64,000 nt of DNA from positions 186,001-250,000 of the forward strand of contig NZ_FUKU01000026.1 in NCBI RefSeq assembly GCF_900163865.1. Direction: 5' to 3'. The stretch comes from Sphingobacterium sp. JB170. Its GTDB lineage: Bacteria; Bacteroidota; Bacteroidia; Sphingobacteriales; Sphingobacteriaceae. The translations under genes and the position numbers were made by a program. The notes below the pieces were generated by a model. The model saw only the letters and a program-made list of their open reading frames with translations. It searched no databases and was not told where the DNA came from. Shown here one piece after another: positions 25,974-33,429 of the stretch (position 1 is the first letter of the stretch; each line of letters begins with the position of its first letter).

Positions 25974-27407
25974 ATGAGCAACAAACTATTTCTCGAAAAC
26001 AGTGCCTATATAAACGGAAAATTCGTCACTCGTAAATCAACCTTTACCGTCATAAATCCAGCGACCTTAAAACCCTTTGGTACCGTAGCCGATCTTAATG
26101 TCGCCGATTGCACACGCGCGATCGAAGCGGCTAATCAAGCATGGCTCAGTTGGCGCAACACCACTGTTGGCGAACGCTCAAATTACGTAAGACGGATGTT
26201 TGAACTAATAAATGAACATGCCCACGAGTTCGCAGAGATTATGACACTAGAGTGCGGTAAACCTATACAGGAATCACTTATCGAAGTAGACTATGCTAAT
26301 TCATTCATGGAATGGTTTGCTGAAGAGGGTAAACGTACTTATGGAGAAACAATACCCTCGGTAAAGCTTGGCTCACGTTTAACAACAATAAAACAATCTG
26401 TCGGTGTTATTGCTGCTATTACGCCCTGGAATTTTCCCCTAGCCATGATAACACGAAAAATAGCGCCCGCTCTCGCTGCGGGGTGTACCGTTGTACTTAA
26501 GCCTGCCTCGCAAACCCCATTCTCGGCCTTAGCGCTCGCGAAAGTAGCGCAGCTTGCTAAACTTCCGGCCGGAGTATTGAACATCGTCACTTCGAAAGAT
26601 AGTAAGGGGGTCGGTAAAGAACTTGCGACAAACCCGCTCGTGCGCAAGATATCATTTACAGGATCTACCTCAGTTGGTAGTACGTTGATGAGCCAAGCAG
26701 CAGGGACCGTAAAGCGGGTATCAATGGAACTCGGCGGCAATGCTCCGTTTATTGTATTCGACGATGCAGACATCGATAAAGCCGTGCAAGGGGCATTGGC
26801 AGGTAAATTTAGGAATGCCGGACAAACCTGTGTTGCAGTTAACAGGTTCTATGTACAAAAAAACGTTTACGATGAGTTTGCAAAGAAACTCACGGTAGAA
26901 GTAAAAAAACTCAAAGTGGGTGAAGGTATCAAAAAAGACACTCAGGTGGGTCCTCTTATTAATCAAAGCGGTGTCGATAAAGTAAACGAACACATTGCGG
27001 ATGCCCTAAACCGTGGTGCGAGGCTGCTAACTGGAGGAAAAGTCCTGAGAGGTCTATTCTACAGCCCGACGGTGATCACAAACTTGCCAACTGATGCACT
27101 TATCGCTCACGAAGAAACATTCGGCCCAGTCTGTGCCCTATTTCCCTTCGAGACCGAAGAAGAGGCCATTCAGCTCGCCAACGATACGCCCTTCGGGCTT
27201 GCCGCTTATATATATTCCAACAACATTTTTCGTTGCCATCGAGTCAGTGAACAGATCGAGTCGGGAATGGTTGGTGTTAACACCGGGATGGTTTCCAACG
27301 CCTCTGCTCCATTTGGTGGCGTAAAACAATCAGGGATCGGCCGCGAAGGTTCCACCTATGGTATCGACGAGTATTTAGAGGTAAAGTACGTTTGTTTCGG
27401 TGAGTGA
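25974..27407 (+). CDS. NAD(P)-dependent aldehyde dehydrogenase, succinate-semialdehyde type
   Basis: A 477-residue cytosolic enzyme when started at 25974 ('MSNKLFLENSAYINGKFV'). Marks are 'ITPWNFPLAMITRKIAPALA', cofactor-binding 'LKPASQTPFSA', 'SFTGSTSVGS', catalytic Glu near 252 in 'SMELGGNAP', and catalytic Cys286 in 'NAGQTCVAVNRF'. The cysteine context and 'FGGVKQSGIGREGS' fit the GabD/SSADH subfamily, which oxidises succinate semialdehyde to succinate. No GABA transaminase gene is nearby, so the true aldehyde is uncertain. It converges with an outer-membrane protein gene, 12 bp apart. Confidence 0.9.
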   Translation: MSNKLFLENSAYINGKFVTRKSTFTVINPATLKPFGTVADLNVADCTRAIEAANQAWLSWRNTTVGERSNYVRRMFELINEHAHEFAEIMTLECGKPIQESLIEVDYANSFMEWFAEEGKRTYGETIPSVKLGSRLTTIKQSVGVIAAITPWNFPLAMITRKIAPALAAGCTVVLKPASQTPFSALALAKVAQLAKLPAGVLNIVTSKDSKGVGKELATNPLVRKISFTGSTSVGSTLMSQAAGTVKRVSMELGGNAPFIVFDDADIDKAVQGALAGKFRNAGQTCVAVNRFYVQKNVYDEFAKKLTVEVKKLKVGEGIKKDTQVGPLINQSGVDKVNEHIADALNRGARLLTGGKVLRGLFYSPTVITNLPTDALIAHEETFGPVCALFPFETEEEAIQLANDTPFGLAAYIYSNNIFRCHRVSEQIESGMVGVNTGMVSNASAPFGGVKQSGIGREGSTYGIDEYLEVKYVCFGE

Positions 27408-27419
27408 GGTTACTCGGAC

Positions 27420-27926
27420 CTACCATAAATGATAACGAACACCCAGCATTACATAATTGGGATCTACCTCATCCCAATTCGTGTTATATTTCAGCTTGTA
27501 TCCCGTGTAGACGGATAAATTGACGTCAGGAAAAAAGTAGCCAAATCCGGCCTGTCCGTTGAGGACAGTGAAATTATCTTTCGATTCGGGAATGGTGATA
27601 TTATCATTGTCATCCGCATCATTGTACCGATAAAAATCTTGGCTAACACCCCCACCGATAAAAACCTGAAAATTCGTCTTACTTCGATCTAAGATCGAAA
27701 GGATATAATCTGCGCCCACCGCCACATATCCATTCCGTCCATAAACTTGTGCCTGAACACCAGAATGATTCGTGAAATCATATTTGCCCTGTATCCCGAA
27801 AGCACCATTATAGGAGGGATCTTCTAGCTGTACCTCGCCGTAAAAACCTAATGCAAATGAATTTTGTTGTCCATAGCTTGTGTGAACTAAAGCAATTAGG
27901 ACAAATATTATGAGTATATTTTTCAT
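27420..27926 (-). CDS. Small outer-membrane beta-barrel protein, unknown function
   Basis: A 168-residue protein with signal peptide ('IIFVLIALVHTSYGQQ'). It is followed by eight or so alternating amphipathic strands, for example 'SGVQAQVYGRNGYVAVGADY' and 'NFTVLNGQAGFGYFF', ending 'YVMLGVRYHLW' with an aromatic C-terminus typical of barrel proteins. It is probably an eight-stranded OmpA/OmpW-size barrel. No specific family was recognised. It is downstream of hemJ by 9 bp and may be read from the same transcript. Confidence 0.7.
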   Translation of the reverse strand: MKNILIIFVLIALVHTSYGQQNSFALGFYGEVQLEDPSYNGAFGIQGKYDFTNHSGVQAQVYGRNGYVAVGADYILSILDRSKTNFQVFIGGGVSQDFYRYNDADDNDNITIPESKDNFTVLNGQAGFGYFFPDVNLSVYTGYKLKYNTNWDEVDPNYVMLGVRYHLW

Positions 27927-27935
27927 GTTAATAAG

Positions 27936-28487
27936 TTAGTCAATGCGCTCTCCTTTAGACTTCCGATACCGTTTATAGACTTTGATTAAAACCATCAGTA
28001 ACACTGCCAACCCGACAAGGCTGAGCACGCCAAATACCCAGTCGACAGCTGACCTAAAGATAACCAAAAATACAATAGCAAATAGGATAATAGTGGACAC
28101 CTCATTCCATAATCGAAGGTGAGCCGATTTCCATCTCGATTGGCCTTTAGCAAGCAAATGCATTAAATGCTGTGTTTTAAAATGGTATGCAATAAGACAG
28201 ACGACAAAAGCCAATTTGATATGCATCCAGGGTTGAGATAAAAAACCAGGAGACAAATACAGCATCACCAAAGCCGAGGATATTGTGATATACATCGCCG
28301 GTGTAGCGATCACCCACCAAAGCCGACGTTCCATCACTATAAATTGTTCATGTAAAACACGGTACTCGTCACGCGACTTATGTTTCGCTTCGGTATGGTA
28401 CACAAATAAACGGGGCATATAAAAAAGTCCCGCCATCCAACAGACCATGAAGATTATATGTACCGATTTCGCGTATAAATACAACAT
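27936..28487 (-). CDS. hemJ: Protoporphyrinogen IX oxidase, HemJ family
   Basis: A 183-residue membrane protein of the HemJ/UPF0093 family, which oxidises protoporphyrinogen IX to protoporphyrin IX. The signature 'YAKSVHIIFMVCWMAGLFYMPR' carries the conserved His and the Arg near the end of helix 1. 'LWWVIATPAMYITI', 'PWMHIKLAFVVCLIAYHFKT' (conserved Lys and His) and 'WNEVSTIILFAIVFLVIF' form the following helices. The uroporphyrinogen decarboxylase gene lies directly upstream, 50 bp away, in the same direction, which supports the haem assignment. Confidence 0.9.
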   Translation of the reverse strand: MLYLYAKSVHIIFMVCWMAGLFYMPRLFVYHTEAKHKSRDEYRVLHEQFIVMERRLWWVIATPAMYITISSALVMLYLSPGFLSQPWMHIKLAFVVCLIAYHFKTQHLMHLLAKGQSRWKSAHLRLWNEVSTIILFAIVFLVIFRSAVDWVFGVLSLVGLAVLLMVLIKVYKRYRKSKGERID

Positions 28488-28537
28488 AGAACTCTAAAAG
28501 CAGGGTGGGGATATGTTTGCGATTACCCCCCCCTTAA

Positions 28538-29572
28538 TTAATATCTAAATTCTTTTACCACATCAATAGCGTACTTCACATTATCGAATGGGATATCAGG
28601 CATTATTCCGTGACCTAAATTAAAGATAAAACCGCCTTCACCACGCATGCGCTCGAAAAGATCAAGAATCTTCTTCCGTATAACGGCTTTATCCGCATAC
28701 AAAACAAATGGATCAAGATTTCCCTGTACTGCGATTCCCGAGGGAAGAGACTGTTTAATAATTTTTAAATCCGCATTCCAATCTACCGAAATCACATCTG
28801 GTTTCGCTTCAGCCATAATTGGGGCAAAAACAGACGAGCCTTTACAGAACGAAATCACGGGTACAGAACGCTTAATATTTGCCAGTATATAAGCATTATA
28901 TTTATGAGAGAATTCTCTATAATCGTTCCACGACAAAGCTAGCGCCCAGCTATCGAAAAGTTGAACAGCATTAACGCCTGCGTCAATTTGTAGGTTTAAA
29001 TATTGAATAGTCACATCCGCTATTTTTTGCAAGATACTGTGTGCCAATTCTGGCTCATTGTTGAGCATCAACTTCGTTTTCTTAAAATCTTTAGACGACC
29101 CGCCCTCCACTAGATAGCTTAATATAGTAAAAGGTGCACCGGCAAATCCGATCAAAGGAAGTTTGCCGTCAAGTCTTTGCTGAATTACTTTGATTGCATC
29201 GGGAACGTAGGACAGCTTATCTAAACAGTCGACTGAAAGATTAGCGGCATCCGCTTTCGAGCGAATGGGGTTGCTAAATCGAGGGCCAACACCTTGTTCA
29301 AAGGAAAGATCTCCTCCCATGGCTTCTGCGGTTACCAGAATATCAGAAAATAATATCGCAGCATCAATCCCTAACAAATCTACAGGAAGCATCGTTACGT
29401 CAGCGGCAATCTCTGGCGTTTTGCACATCTCTAAGAAGCTATATTTGTTCTTAATCTCCCAATATTCAGGCATAAAACGACCGGCCTGACGCATCATCCA
29501 TACGGGTGGTCGTTCGGTCTGCTGCAATTGTGCAGCTCGGATCAATAAATCGTTTTCTAAAATCTGACTCAC
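28538..29572 (-). CDS. hemE: Uroporphyrinogen decarboxylase
   Basis: A 344-residue cytosolic enzyme that removes four acetate carboxyls of uroporphyrinogen III. The signature 'RPPVWMMRQAGRFMPEY' (residues 21-37) contains the substrate-binding Arg28 and Arg32. The second signature 'IGFAGAPFTILSYLVEGG' and the 'LGHGIMPDIPFDNV' motif near the C-terminus are intact. The length is normal. Its first codon overlaps the stop of the upstream TPR gene by 4 bp. Confidence 0.96.
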   Translation of the reverse strand: MSQILENDLLIRAAQLQQTERPPVWMMRQAGRFMPEYWEIKNKYSFLEMCKTPEIAADVTMLPVDLLGIDAAILFSDILVTAEAMGGDLSFEQGVGPRFSNPIRSKADAANLSVDCLDKLSYVPDAIKVIQQRLDGKLPLIGFAGAPFTILSYLVEGGSSKDFKKTKLMLNNEPELAHSILQKIADVTIQYLNLQIDAGVNAVQLFDSWALALSWNDYREFSHKYNAYILANIKRSVPVISFCKGSSVFAPIMAEAKPDVISVDWNADLKIIKQSLPSGIAVQGNLDPFVLYADKAVIRKKILDLFERMRGEGGFIFNLGHGIMPDIPFDNVKYAIDVVKEFRY

Positions 29573-30090
29573 TTCTTTGTTAGTTTATTTAATTCTATTT
29601 CTATTTTCCCTATAATGCCCGTCTGGCGAGCCGTTAACTTCAGCTTTTTTGCTAGATCTAAATAAGGTTGTACTCGCTCGTAATTCTTCTTCCGTAAGCT
29701 TATATTCGCAAGATTAATGAAGACAAAGCCTTTCTCCGAATCCCGCTTCCAAGGTAGTCGAGACGCCAACTGAAAATGATACTCAGCCTCATCAATCTTT
29801 TCCTCTTTTAAAGCAATATTCCCCATCATAAACTCATAAAAGTTACGACGACCTTTACGTAATTTATCTGGGTTTTGAATTTCTTCCAAAAGGACTTTTG
29901 TTTTCTCGTAGTCTTGTTTATGAAATGCCTGCGTCGCCAAAAACACAGTGCCCTCACGAAAATGCGACCATACGAGATAACCGATTCCCCCAAGAATATA
30001 AACGGTGATATTATAATGCCCTGCATACAGTGCATAAAGAAGAAATGCCGTCGCGACTGCGATGACAATTACTCTTGATCTCGTATTCAT
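29569..30090 (-). CDS. Membrane-anchored TPR-like protein, unknown function
   Basis: A 173-residue protein with two short hydrophobic segments at the N-terminus ('VIVIAVATAFLLYALYAG', 'ITVYILGGIGYLVWSHF'). They are followed by TPR-like helices ('AFHKQDYEKTKVLLEEIQN', 'KIDEAEYHFQLASRLPW', 'GFVFINLANISLRKKNYERV'). It is probably an inner-membrane protein with a cytosolic scaffold domain. It overlaps hemE by 4 bp and follows the response regulator gene by 8 bp, so it is likely part of a regulator-TPR-hemE-hemJ transcript. No defined role is known to me. Confidence 0.78.
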   Translation of the reverse strand: MNTRSRVIVIAVATAFLLYALYAGHYNITVYILGGIGYLVWSHFREGTVFLATQAFHKQDYEKTKVLLEEIQNPDKLRKGRRNFYEFMMGNIALKEEKIDEAEYHFQLASRLPWKRDSEKGFVFINLANISLRKKNYERVQPYLDLAKKLKLTARQTGIIGKIEIELNKLTKK

Positions 30091-30098
30091 CTAGTCGA

Positions 30099-30818
30099 TT
30101 ATGCTGACGGCGTATCCGTAAATTTGTACCCGACGCCCCTAATGGAGTGGAAGTACACCGGGTGCTTTTGGTCAGGTTCGAAATATTTTCTGAACGTTAA
30201 AATGAAATTGTCGATCGTCCGAGTCGAAGGATAAACATCGTAGTTCCAAACAGTTTCCAAAATCTGTTCTCGAGAAACCGCATCATTTTTTCTTTCAATT
30301 AACAACTTTAGAAGCATTGTTTCCTTCTTTGTCAATGACGTGATCGTGCCATCGCTATGATGAAGTTCAAAAGAGTTAAAATAGATCGTTTTATCACCGA
30401 TAGTGTAGGAATTAAATTCCTTAAGATCGTCCGATTTAAGACCACGACGAATTAAATTTCCTACGCGTAAAATAAGCTCTTCCAAATTAAAAGGTTTCAC
30501 CAAGTAATCATCGGCTCCCTTTTTTAGCCCGGTGATACGATCCTCGCTACTGTTTTTCGCTGTCAAGAACATAATAGGAACCTCTGTGTTCTGCAACCGA
30601 ATTGTCTCTGCGACCTGGAAACCATCAATTTCCGGAATCATCACATCTAGAACCACGAGATTAAAGCGCTCTTCTTTAAACCGTTTAAGTGCCATCTTAC
30701 CATCAACCGCAGTGGTCACACGATAGCCTTCAAGCTCCAAATTTAATTTAATAGCTTCTAACAAATGTTCTTCATCTTCGACTAATAGTATACGTTGTTT
30801 AGTTTGCATAGTTGTCAA
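30099..30818 (-). CDS. OmpR-family response regulator
   Basis: A 239-residue regulator. The receiver domain has the acidic pocket 'LLVEDEEHLL', phospho-acceptor Asp58 in 'LVVLDVMIPEIDG', 'FLTAKNSS' and 'YLVKPFN'. The C-terminal winged helix ends with 'TRTIDNFILTFRKYFE' and 'HSIRGVGYKF', typical of OmpR/PhoB and of the RprY-like regulators of Bacteroidota. An internal ATG at codon 4 is an alternative start. It overlaps the histidine kinase gene by 20 bp (11 with the internal start), so the pair is co-translated. Targets are unknown. Confidence 0.95.
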   Translation of the reverse strand: MTTMQTKQRILLVEDEEHLLEAIKLNLELEGYRVTTAVDGKMALKRFKEERFNLVVLDVMIPEIDGFQVAETIRLQNTEVPIMFLTAKNSSEDRITGLKKGADDYLVKPFNLEELILRVGNLIRRGLKSDDLKEFNSYTIGDKTIYFNSFELHHSDGTITSLTKKETMLLKLLIERKNDAVSREQILETVWNYDVYPSTRTIDNFILTFRKYFEPDQKHPVYFHSIRGVGYKFTDTPSA

Positions 30819-31677
30819 ATGTTACTTCAAAAATACTCCCAGAAGGAGTGTTATCTTTAACCTTAATGGTCGCATTATGCTTTTGTAATACAGTCTTTAC
30901 GATATACAAGCCTAATCCAGTTCCTTTTGTTTTACGTGTCGATTCATTTCCCACGCGATAAAACTTATTAAAAATCAGCTTTTTTTCATTTTCCGAAATT
31001 CCAGAGCCGTGATCAGAGACAGAAAACAGGAGTCTACCTTCCGTTTTTTGTTTCAACGCCACATTTACCTTCGCACACGGCGGAGAATATTTAATAGCAT
31101 TTTCGATTAAATTATTCACGACATTAGTGATCGCAAACTTATCGCCATGAATGATAACCTGCTCTTCTAAGTCTGGTTCAATAATTTGTGTACTGCAGAA
31201 ATTCTTTTGTAAACGCCCGACCACATTGCTTACTACCTCTGAGAAGTTAAAGTCTTCTTTAGGTAGATTAAAATGATTGTTTTCCAATTTTGTCGATAAA
31301 AGAACATTTTCAACCAGATAATCCAATCTCTCGATATCTTTTAACGAGTTAGAAAGAAACATTTGCTGCTGCTCTCTATTCAAATCGCGTTTCATAATAG
31401 TCTGAATATATAACTTAACAGACGCTAATGGCGATTTCAATTCATGCGTCACAGAAAGCAAAAAGTTTTGTTGTTGTGTTTGTTGCTTATGTTCTCTTAC
31501 GATTAGCTTTTTCAAACGCAACGCCCCCCAAATAAATATCAGAAGGAAAAACACGCCTTCCCCTATTATCATTACGCGGCGCTCTGGTTCATAGTTCACG
31601 AGCAAGTAACCCCACCAAGAGAGTTGCATAATCGCATATAAAACCAAGAAATAAAACAATAACAGTGCTCTCTTCAT
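30799..31677 (-). CDS. Sensor histidine kinase
   Basis: The start at 31677 ('MKRALLLFYFLVLYAIMQLS') gives 292 residues; the frame opens eight codons earlier at 31701. Two N-terminal membrane segments enclose only a short periplasmic loop ('VNYEPERRV'), so the signal is probably sensed in or near the membrane. The H-box is 'SVTHELKSPLASVKLY', the N-box 'NVVNNLIENAIKYSP', G1 'DHGSGI' and G2 'GTGLGLYIVK'. All catalytic boxes are intact. It is paired with the OmpR-type regulator by gene overlap. Confidence 0.94.
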   Translation of the reverse strand: MKRALLLFYFLVLYAIMQLSWWGYLLVNYEPERRVMIIGEGVFFLLIFIWGALRLKKLIVREHKQQTQQQNFLLSVTHELKSPLASVKLYIQTIMKRDLNREQQQMFLSNSLKDIERLDYLVENVLLSTKLENNHFNLPKEDFNFSEVVSNVVGRLQKNFCSTQIIEPDLEEQVIIHGDKFAITNVVNNLIENAIKYSPPCAKVNVALKQKTEGRLLFSVSDHGSGISENEKKLIFNKFYRVGNESTRKTKGTGLGLYIVKTVLQKHNATIKVKDNTPSGSIFEVTFDNYAN

Positions 31678-31785
31678 TGCAAGAATTATCAATATACACA
31701 AAAATAACTATTTGTGAAGACCAAAGGAAATACTCAGTCGATTTTGACACTAATACGAAGATTCCTTTTTTGTGTAAGTTTGTAA

Positions 31786-32487
31786 ATGTTTTCAGCGAAA
31801 AAAGATATTTTTTTTGATCTAGATCACACCTTATGGGATTTTGATCTTAATGCACGTGAAACCCTCCACGAGCTCTATGGAAGATACGCGTTCCGCGATC
31901 TGACTGGTGAGGAAAACTCCGATAGATTCATCGAGACGTACACTGTTAATAACCACAGACTATGGCATCTTTATCATCATGGAAAGATTGATAAAGAAAC
32001 ATTGCGAAAAGCAAGATTTGAGGACACGTTCCGCGAATTAGGCATTGATCCAAAGGTATTTCCTTGGAAATTTAATGACGATTATCTTGCGATCTGCCCG
32101 ACAAAAACGAGACTATTTCCCCATGCGCATGAGACATTAACCTACCTCCAATCTCGCTATAATCTACACTTAATATCAAACGGTTTCAAAGAGGCTTGTG
32201 AAATGAAGTTAGATCGCAGTAAACTTCGTCCGTACTTTAATACAATCGTCATTTCTGAAATTGTTGGGGTCAACAAGCCCAGTCCGGAGATATTTCAATT
32301 CGCAATCAGCAATGGAAAAACGAGCATTGAAAATGCGGTGATGATCGGTGACAACTTAGACGCTGATATTCGCGGGGCGCAAAATGCCGGTATCGATGCG
32401 ATATATTTTAATGCAGTGGGCGCCCAAAAACCGGATGACGTATTACATATGGTTACAAATTTAAAGGAGCTTCAATCAATGTTTTAA
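31786..32487 (+). CDS. YjjG-family HAD nucleotidase
   Basis: A 233-residue cytosolic HAD phosphatase. Motif I is 'FFDLDHTLWDFD' with nucleophile Asp11 and acid Asp13. Motif II lies in 'LHLISNGFKE'; motif III Lys and motif IV 'MIGDNLDADIRGAQNAG' are present. 'DHTLWDF' and the helical cap are typical of the YjjG family, which dephosphorylates non-canonical pyrimidine nucleotides such as 5-substituted dUMP. It is divergent from the histidine kinase gene and has a bidirectional terminator downstream. Confidence 0.9.
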   Translation: MFSAKKDIFFDLDHTLWDFDLNARETLHELYGRYAFRDLTGEENSDRFIETYTVNNHRLWHLYHHGKIDKETLRKARFEDTFRELGIDPKVFPWKFNDDYLAICPTKTRLFPHAHETLTYLQSRYNLHLISNGFKEACEMKLDRSKLRPYFNTIVISEIVGVNKPSPEIFQFAISNGKTSIENAVMIGDNLDADIRGAQNAGIDAIYFNAVGAQKPDDVLHMVTNLKELQSMF

Positions 32488-32503
32488 GGCCCCTGCATAT
32501 TGT

Positions 32504-32539
32504 AAACGACCCGCTAAATAAATATTTAGCGGGTCGTTT
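32504..32539. terminator. Bidirectional terminator between the HAD and DUF1080 genes
   Basis: A near-perfect hairpin with arms AAACGACCCGCTAAATA and TATTTAGCGGGTCGTTT lies between two convergent genes. A-rich and T-rich flanks on either side make it serviceable in both directions. Confidence 0.88.
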
Positions 32540-32561
32540 CTTTATTAGTCGTTCCTGGTTA

Positions 32562-33377
32562 CTACAACACTTTTACGGTAACATTTTTCAACCAAACATC
32601 GTTGCCATGATCTTGAAAACCAATAACACCAGATTTTGATTTCCCACCAACTTCAGTTAAAAGTTTATACGCTAAAGGCCATTTAGTTTCACTAAACTTA
32701 CTGGATTGTATCAGCTCCCTCCATTCCGGCGTCCAAAATTCGTATTCTACAACTTTCACGTCATTTTGATAATGTGTAACCTTTCCGTTGTTTACAACAA
32801 TTTTCGCTTTATTCCATTGACCGGCAGGATTTCCATTCTGCGGTTTGGCAGGAATCATATCATAAAGGGATCCTGATTTACGGTTTCCATCTACGCCCAT
32901 TTTCGCATCGGGATGATTCTCATTATCCAATAATTGATATTCCGGGCTTGATATGTAGATCGGTTGATCTTTAACCTCTTTCGCTAGGACAAATACGCCG
33001 GAGTTTCCACCCTCGGAAATTTTCCATTCAAATTCGAGTTCGAAATTCTTAAAATCGTAAGCAAAAATCAGATCACCACCATCGGCGTCCGGATTTCCTG
33101 CTGGACTTGCTGAATATTTCAACGTCTCGCCATCAATACCCCATTTCCCTGGGACCTCGGCTTTATTATATCCTCTCCATCCTTCCAGTGAGCTACCATC
33201 AAATAAGACGTATGCTCCATCAGCGTTCTTTTTAAAGGACTTAATGTTAACTTTGGGATTTGTAGTTATCTCATACTCGGGAGTTGGAGTTGAGGTGTTT
33301 TTAACTTTCTGTGTATTACAAGACGTGATTGTAAATACCAAAGCAGCACCTATGATGCTCATAAATTTTTTTTCCAT
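32562..33377 (-). CDS. DUF1080 (3-keto-disaccharide hydrolase family) lipoprotein
   Basis: A 271-residue lipoprotein with lipobox 'ITSC' (Cys20). The body is a concanavalin-like jelly roll of the DUF1080 family: 'VLFDGSSLEGWRGYNK', 'FELEFEWKISEGGNSGVFV', 'PEYQLLDNENHPD', 'AGQWNKAKIVVNNGKVTHYQ' and 'IGFQDHGNDVWLKNV'. Family members act on 3-keto-glycosides or are predicted glycan hydrolases. The sequence looks complete. It lies 52 bp downstream of a TonB-type barrel gene read in the same direction. Substrate unknown. Confidence 0.9.
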   Translation of the reverse strand: MEKKFMSIIGAALVFTITSCNTQKVKNTSTPTPEYEITTNPKVNIKSFKKNADGAYVLFDGSSLEGWRGYNKAEVPGKWGIDGETLKYSASPAGNPDADGGDLIFAYDFKNFELEFEWKISEGGNSGVFVLAKEVKDQPIYISSPEYQLLDNENHPDAKMGVDGNRKSGSLYDMIPAKPQNGNPAGQWNKAKIVVNNGKVTHYQNDVKVVEYEFWTPEWRELIQSSKFSETKWPLAYKLLTEVGGKSKSGVIGFQDHGNDVWLKNVTVKVL

Positions 33378-33429
33378 TCTTTTGAACTTAGTTTAGTTGT
33401 TAGTTAAAGGTAATAAATTAAACCAATTT

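Noticed and set aside
31743..31782. TTTG and TAAGTTTG boxes just upstream of the YjjG-type gene
   Set aside because: The spacer is 28 bases and the -7 box ends 3 bases before the ATG, so the predicted start would fall inside the coding region.
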